From: Platynereis dumerilii | Lineage: Eukaryota; Annelida; Polychaeta; Phyllodocida; Nereididae | Assembly (NCBI GenBank): GCA_026936325.1 | Contig: JAPTHN010000008.1 | Coordinates: 49,393,706-49,457,705, forward strand | Length of the DNA stretch: 64,000 bases | Direction of reading: 5' to 3' | Part shown: piece by piece, positions 58,572 to 64,000 of the stretch | Numbering within the stretch: position 1 is the stretch's first letter | How the letters are laid out: every line of letters begins with the position of its first letter | Notes under the pieces: generated by a model | The model's input: only the letters and a program-made list of their open reading frames with translations | Database searches by the model: none | What the model was told of the DNA's origin: nothing | Position numbers and translations under genes: made by a program

Positions 58572-60320
58572 ATAAGTATAACTCTTACAGGCAGGCATTC
58601 TGTGTGTTAGTAGCCCTCTAAGTCCTTTTGATATCTAAAAAACCTTCACTAGTCTTAGTAGTAAACCAATCGCATCACTTACCTTGGTTGTGGTTCATCC
58701 AAAATGATTAGATTCTCTGCTTTTAGGATGTAAAAGAGTCAATGTTCAAAGTGTGTATGACATTGAGTGATGTGATAATTAAATCTGACAAATCATGATA
58801 TAGCACAGTTATAAGTTATATAAAAATTTACAATACTTTTACCACCAAAGAATCAACTCCAATTCATCTCAGTGATAAGATGAGCAGCAATAAAAGAATA
58901 ACCATAAATAATGATTACACATGTAGTATATTCATTTACTGATTGTTTGATTTAATTTGAGATCAATAAGCCTACATCCTTACTTTTTAATATAAATTTA
59001 TATGGCAGACACAAGAATTTTTTTGGGAGTTGTACATGTATCAGCTCAGTTTTTATTGTTCTGGTTCTCATGCAGGTTAAAGTCAAGGTCTGGTTGGCTA
59101 GATCATTTGAAGCAATGATGAACATAATCTTCAATTATCCTTCACTTTGTTGACGTGACCCCATTCCATCAAAATTAGCCTACCAAGTGCAAAAATATAG
59201 GACGTATCGCCCAAATCATCCGTAGATGTTGGCCTCCACTCATCCACTAGCTTCTTTCATAATCTGTTGGTCATCCAGGTGAAAGATTTACAACCAAACC
59301 ACTTGAACAGGTTGAAGTGATTACAGAGCATTTCTGAAGGATTTTGACTTAGAGAACGACTGAACAACCTTAAACCATTGTACGAGGGGAGTTTCAGAAG
59401 TTTTGGCCAATTTTTTTAGCCGTCCTTTCTATTTTGGGAGTTGAATGAAATTACACAGAACTAATTTCAGATATTTTGGAAATGTTTGAGTTACTTTACT
59501 GTTAGCATGGAAAATTGTACAGCGTGCAGACCTAGGACAATGGCCACAAAATATATATCAGTGCAAGCTGCGCAGCTCAATTTTATTTAGAGAATATTCC
59601 ACAAACTAACTGTATTTGACATCATGTAATTCAAAGTAGTCCTATAATGTTTCCTGTCTTACATTGGGACAGAAATTTAGCATTGTTTGTACAGTCCATA
59701 AAAATCAACACAATGAGATTGGTAGCTCTGCTTATACCAAGTTGACTAGAACTAAGTCTGGGGTGGTGCTGCAGTGCATTTTTGTGACATCACTGCCAAT
59801 TGTGTGTCAGATTGGTTGCATTACAAATATCATCATTGTGTAAAATTGGACTGCTGTAGGCATACATTGGCAGATATCGGACTAAATTGGCACCAAACAT
59901 CACAAAAATGGTGATATTCATATTACAACAAAGCTAAGCTACATGTAGAGTTGAGGTCAAATGCATTCAAACAGCGAGGGCTGCTGTTTTTAATGTTATG
60001 TGGCATCGTAAAATCTGCCTATATTGGAATGAAAACACTTCAGATTATTTGTTAAGATTGTTTTTCAACTCATGGCAGTGAAAAAAAAACAGAATCAAAT
60101 ATGATTTGCAGTTGTTAAGAGGCTCTGAATTCAAAATGACCAAAATTTGGTGGGCAAAAGAAATCATACACTAGGATTTTTCTCCAATATATATGCAAAA
60201 TAAGCATTGGTTAACCAACTAACCAATGGAAATTGATGTCAGAAAGTAATGCCTCAATGTCTGATGAGGTATTGTTAATTTCTGAATGGTAACAAATTGA
60301 CTGACCTAGTTTTTCCTGTG
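58572..60320. other. Intergenic stretch with a SINE remnant
   Basis: At about 59175-59230, 'attagcctaccaagtgcaaa' and 'aggacgtatcgccca' match the tail of the SINE at 62398-62570. No exon with convincing coding character was found. Confidence 0.4.
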
Positions 60321-61986
60321 GGATGTGATAAGTTACTGCTCACATATTTTATTTAAAATTTCAAAATATTTTGAACGAAAAAAAAAACACGCAGAAAATA
60401 CATCGAAACAATGGCAATCAAATTCAGAGAGTCTGGGCGCTGATATCAAGTGCTATGTGAACAATTTAACAGGACAATGTCTTCACGTAGATGACCATCG
60501 AGGGCTCTGCAGCCTATCGGTCAACAGAATCATGGCATAAATAGTAAATAGATGAGATCTATATGCAAAACAAGAATGCATTTTGGTCAAAAAGGTGGAT
60601 CTCACCTCAAAATTAACAAAGAAGGAGTTCTGTGGAGAGCTACAGGCATAGTGGACAGAGCTGTGGGCAAGCATTGTCCAACACACTTTGCCTCAACACA
60701 GCCTGATGGCATTCAATGCAATAAAATGTCACTTTATCTGGTTTACAGTACAGTCGAGATTCATAACTTATCCCGAAAATCTTTCTCCTACTTCATGAAG
60801 TTATCAGAGATGAAATTGGACGTTTTGTTTTTGTGCATTGGCTCTTCTTTGAATTGAGACCTCTTAGAGGCCATGTTGGTGCAATGTTCATAGTACTTGT
60901 TGACAGCTATGTCCCCTGTGCAGCTGTGTCCATAATTCTCCACAGAGCTCTTTCATTGTTAATTTGGGTTGTTTGTTACCATACTGACTAAAATTCATTG
61001 TCTGACAGACAGCCTCCATCCATTTCCCACATGTGCAGTGATTCTGTTCAGCAATTTTCCACATACTTTCTCATTGGGGTGTATATGGTGGACCTTGGTG
61101 TGTGAAATTGTTCAGATACTGCACTCTAAAAACAAACGCCTGTTTTAAACACATTTAAGTGTTAAATTGCATAAACACGTTTGAAAATAAACACTTTCTA
61201 CCAGCATTAACAGATTTAAGTGTTTATCAAACTTAGAATATTTTCTCATGTATGGTTACAGAAATTAATGATCAATTTAAACCAGGAAATTTTGGTTATA
61301 AGATGACAGTATGTCATAAAATGTCAGTTGGTAGCATATTGTGTATTTTATCTTTGTTTGAATGCTCCCAAGTGCAAGAAAATGTGTATTATTTCTTTTT
61401 AATGAAAATTTCAAAGTCCTTTAAATACATAGTGCTTTTGTAAGTTTGCTGGATAAACACTTATAGTGTTAATCTTTAAGGAGGCAGACAATTTAAAACA
61501 AGATCACAAGCGACCAACCATGAAATCACAGCTTTCTGTACTTAACACAGATTGGAAAACATGCATTGTGACTTAAGTCTTCACTGAAGTAGCTTATAAC
61601 TGGTAAGCACAACTAACTTAAAATGGTATATTTAAATGCTATTTATTAAACAGCAAAAAAAGGTATTAAACCACATTTTGATTAAATGGTATTTATGTAC
61701 ACTATAGGCCTACATGCATACGTTTGCTAAGAAGAACATGTTAATGGCAGTATCTGTACACAGCATAACATGCATTTTTACATTATTAATTTTCATTTTA
61801 TCAGAAACATTTTGAAGTCTTTCTCATTTCTAGATTTCAAACACATGTAATATATTTTCTGCACTGTGCACTGGGATGGGCAGAGATAGGGGAGTTGGGG
61901 CCATATGTGCCCTGTATTTTCATTGGTGTTTATAATTTGTATCAAATTTATTTGACAATCATGAGACAACCTTATTTTATTTTCAG
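60321..61986. other. Unassigned stretch with weak open frames and imperfect inverted blocks
   Basis: A 101-codon plus-strand frame (60552-60857) has no recognisable motif. 'aattaacaaagaaggagttctg' type sequence near 60612 is partly repeated in inverted orientation near 60955 (CTCCACAGAGCTC, GTTAATTT). Around 61128-61470 the words 'taaacact' and 'aagtgttta' recur in both orientations, suggesting a decayed MITE. None is supported as a gene. Confidence 0.3.
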
Positions 61987-62397
61987 CAGATATCTGGACT
62001 CAATCTTCGAGTGTTAAAAATGTTTGAAGAATCCAGCTACAATTTGAGGCAAACCAAAATAATATAAAGTTCGCATCTACACTGTATCTAGCAAGTCACT
62101 GAGGTAAATATCACATTATAGTAAGGCAATGCTATTTTGATAACATCAATCAGCTATCTTTATAAACACATGTAATTGTTAAAATTTAAAACCATCAAAC
62201 TGCAATCATATTATTTAATCATATTTTTAATTTTTTGGGATGAACGGGATTAGGAGGGGGTGGGCATATGATTGTTCAAAGGCATGCTGTGCATCTGATG
62301 GAACGTCAAACTTTTTTTTTCAGGGATTTTTGATGGAGGTCTTATGTTATATATCCAATTTAGGCCCTAACTAGTTTTTCCGAATATCTTTAAAGGG

Positions 62398-62570
62398 CGG
62401 AGGGTTGGTCTAGTGGTAGCGTGCTGGACTGCCAATTGTTGGGTCCAGAGTCCTATGTTGGATGGCTGTTTCATCCTTCACCTCATTGCCGTGTCCTCCT
62501 CCTGTCCTAATTAGCCTACCAAGTGCATAAATACAGGACATAAAGCCCCAAACATCCATCCATCAGAATA
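62398..62570 (+). mobile_element. tRNA-derived SINE (third family)
   Basis: The head has box A-like TGGTCTAGTGGTAGCGTGC and box B-like GGGTCCAGAGTCC, then a body with 'attagcctaccaagtgcata' and a (CATC)n-like tail. The tail portion alone also occurs near 59175-59230. Confidence 0.65.
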
Positions 62571-62631
62571 TCTTGAAGATATTTTACTTGTTCATTGCAG
62601 TTTTGTATTTTGTAACTTTTTCTTTCCACAG

Positions 62632-63303
62632 CAATTTGGACCCCAAAAGATCTGACAAAAAGACGGCTGCAACATAAAGCAAAGGAGAAAAATGAAAGAA
62701 AAAGCCACAAAGTCTTGGAGGTAAATATTTAACAAAATTAACATTTGGTTAACATACCTGTCATAATACCTATGTTTATAATCTCCTGGTTCTGTGGCTT
62801 TGCTTTTGATACATCCAATACTTTCAAATAAGATAATTTACCAAGACTTAGTGTCACTTGGACATTGTTTAGATTGGCCATTAAATTGTTGGTTTATTTT
62901 ATTCTGATCATATGGGGTAAATTTTTAAACTATTTTCTGGTCCCCGCTATCACTGAACAGTTTTGCTGCAAAATAAGTTGAAAGCATGCCGTGATTCTCA
63001 CTGATGAACTGCAAGTCATATCCTTCATGTACATGATTCCCTAAAGATCTGCATAGCTGCACTTCCTATTTTTTTTATCCATTTCAGTAAATTTCTTAAA
63101 ATTATGTATGATGAGATATTATGTCAATATTCATGATATATTATGCCTAAACATTTAATAGTAAACAAGGATTCATACATTTGCAGGTGGACAACATTGA
63201 CAAGAATGATGTAACATTGAAGAAGGTTCCTCGATCTGGAAACATCTCATTCCGCATTTTTGCACTCCATTCGCTTTCTCAAATGGATTTATACCGTTGC
63301 TGA
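62632..63303 (+). CDS. Candidate last two exons of an unidentified plus-strand gene
   Basis: Exon A, 62632-62720, follows 'ttttctttccacag' and ends GAG|gtaaat. In the open frame it reads IWTPKDLTKRRLQHKAKEKN followed by ERKSHKVLE, a strongly basic segment. Exon B, 63187-63303, follows 'tacatttgcag' and reads VDNIDKNDVTLKKVPRSGNI then SFRIFALHSLSQMDLYRC and a stop, joining in phase 0. A possible AATAAA is at about 63864. An alternative or earlier exon may start after 'ttttattttcag' at 61987 (ISGLNLRVLKMFEESSYNLR), but its frame stops at 62065-62067 before any donor. The protein family is not recognised, and the splice signals and open frames could be chance. Confidence 0.3.
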
Positions 63304-64000
63304 GGGACAATCATTGTCGCAATCATATTTGAAGCTTTTACAGAGACAATGCACTTCTTGTGTTAAGGACCTTGACTATCCAGTAATATTTTGACAGCTT
63401 CTTGAATGTTAAAACAATCATTTGATTGTATTCTAAAATAGTCATATCCATTTTCAAAGAAACACATTTAAAGTGCTATTAAAAGAAATTTGACTGTTAT
63501 TTGAGAACTTGTCACTTTTTCTGCAACCCCTAAATGGATTGCATTGAGAATCAAAACATTTTTGAATGGCATTACATCAATGATATGGATTATCACATGG
63601 AGTAACGGGATACCATTAAAATGCAGACAAAATGATGACATGGTAAGATTTTGACTGTACACCAATGTACTAACGTAGGGTCTTCTGTTTTTCATCACAA
63701 TAGGGTAAGATGGGGGAAATTCAAATGCAGTATTCACAATATGAAAAACCAGTTGATTGTGAATATGATTCAGTTGTTGAATTTCTTTGAGAATCTTGCA
63801 GGGTTTTATGGTATACTTACACAATGGTTGAATATATCCGTCAGTGTCAGTGCTCAATTGAAGAATAAAATATGTACATGAATTATCTATTTTCTTGTCA
63901 TTTTTCATCGGGTTTCAAAGGGGGCTAAATTATCCTGAACTTTAAGGCAAATCTAGTCCCTGTGATGACTTATCTAATGGTGGCTTGAAAGTGTCAAATA

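Noticed and set aside
60552-60857. 101-codon plus-strand frame as a gene
   Set aside because: No recognisable motif, no splice support, and part of it is involved in imperfect inverted repetition with about 60955.

Overview
The window is animal nuclear DNA. It has compact coding exons with GT-AG splice sites, long non-coding stretches, and many short DNA transposons, LINE tails and tRNA-derived SINEs. Base composition and repeat style suggest a marine invertebrate deuterostome, most likely an echinoderm, but that placement is an inference from general character and not from a diagnostic gene.

The only well-supported host genes are three tandem paralogues of the UNC93A family (MFS-fold, about 12 membrane spans), all on the minus strand: copy 1 at 8448-17031, copy 2 at 24987-29106 and copy 3 at 42773-57226. 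Each has six coding exons. Exon lengths and phases are almost invariant (601/149/243/162/106 nt plus a variable last exon; copy 3 has 604 and 240), so the family arose by whole-gene tandem duplication. Predicted proteins are about 519, 531 and 530 aa. They differ mostly in the cytosolic N- and C-terminal tails, yet all keep a C-terminal T-E/Q-L that fits a class I PDZ ligand. A fourth, broken last-exon copy lies in opposite orientation at about 40815-41069.

Layout: 1-6912 is a head-to-tail array of five Helitron-like units, followed by a SINE. 8448-17031 is gene 1, with introns full of LINE, Tc1, SINE and MITE sequence. 17032-24986 holds large TA-flanked inverted-repeat elements, one a giant palindrome carrying a second element. 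24987-29106 is gene 2. 29300-31630 is a satellite of about 200-bp units just upstream of gene 2. 31864-39284 holds a MITE, an apparent composite hAT element with a perfect 8-bp target duplication, and a 5-kb TA-flanked element with another nested inside it. 42773-57226 is gene 3, with a 9.7-kb last intron and a 44-bp minisatellite that copies its own exon-3 splice acceptor. 57227-64000 is mostly non-coding, with two candidate 3' exons of an unidentified plus-strand gene near 62632-63303.

No prokaryotic genes, CRISPR arrays, rRNA genes or intact tRNA genes were seen. All coordinates were read by eye; repeat boundaries are approximate unless a target-site duplication is named.
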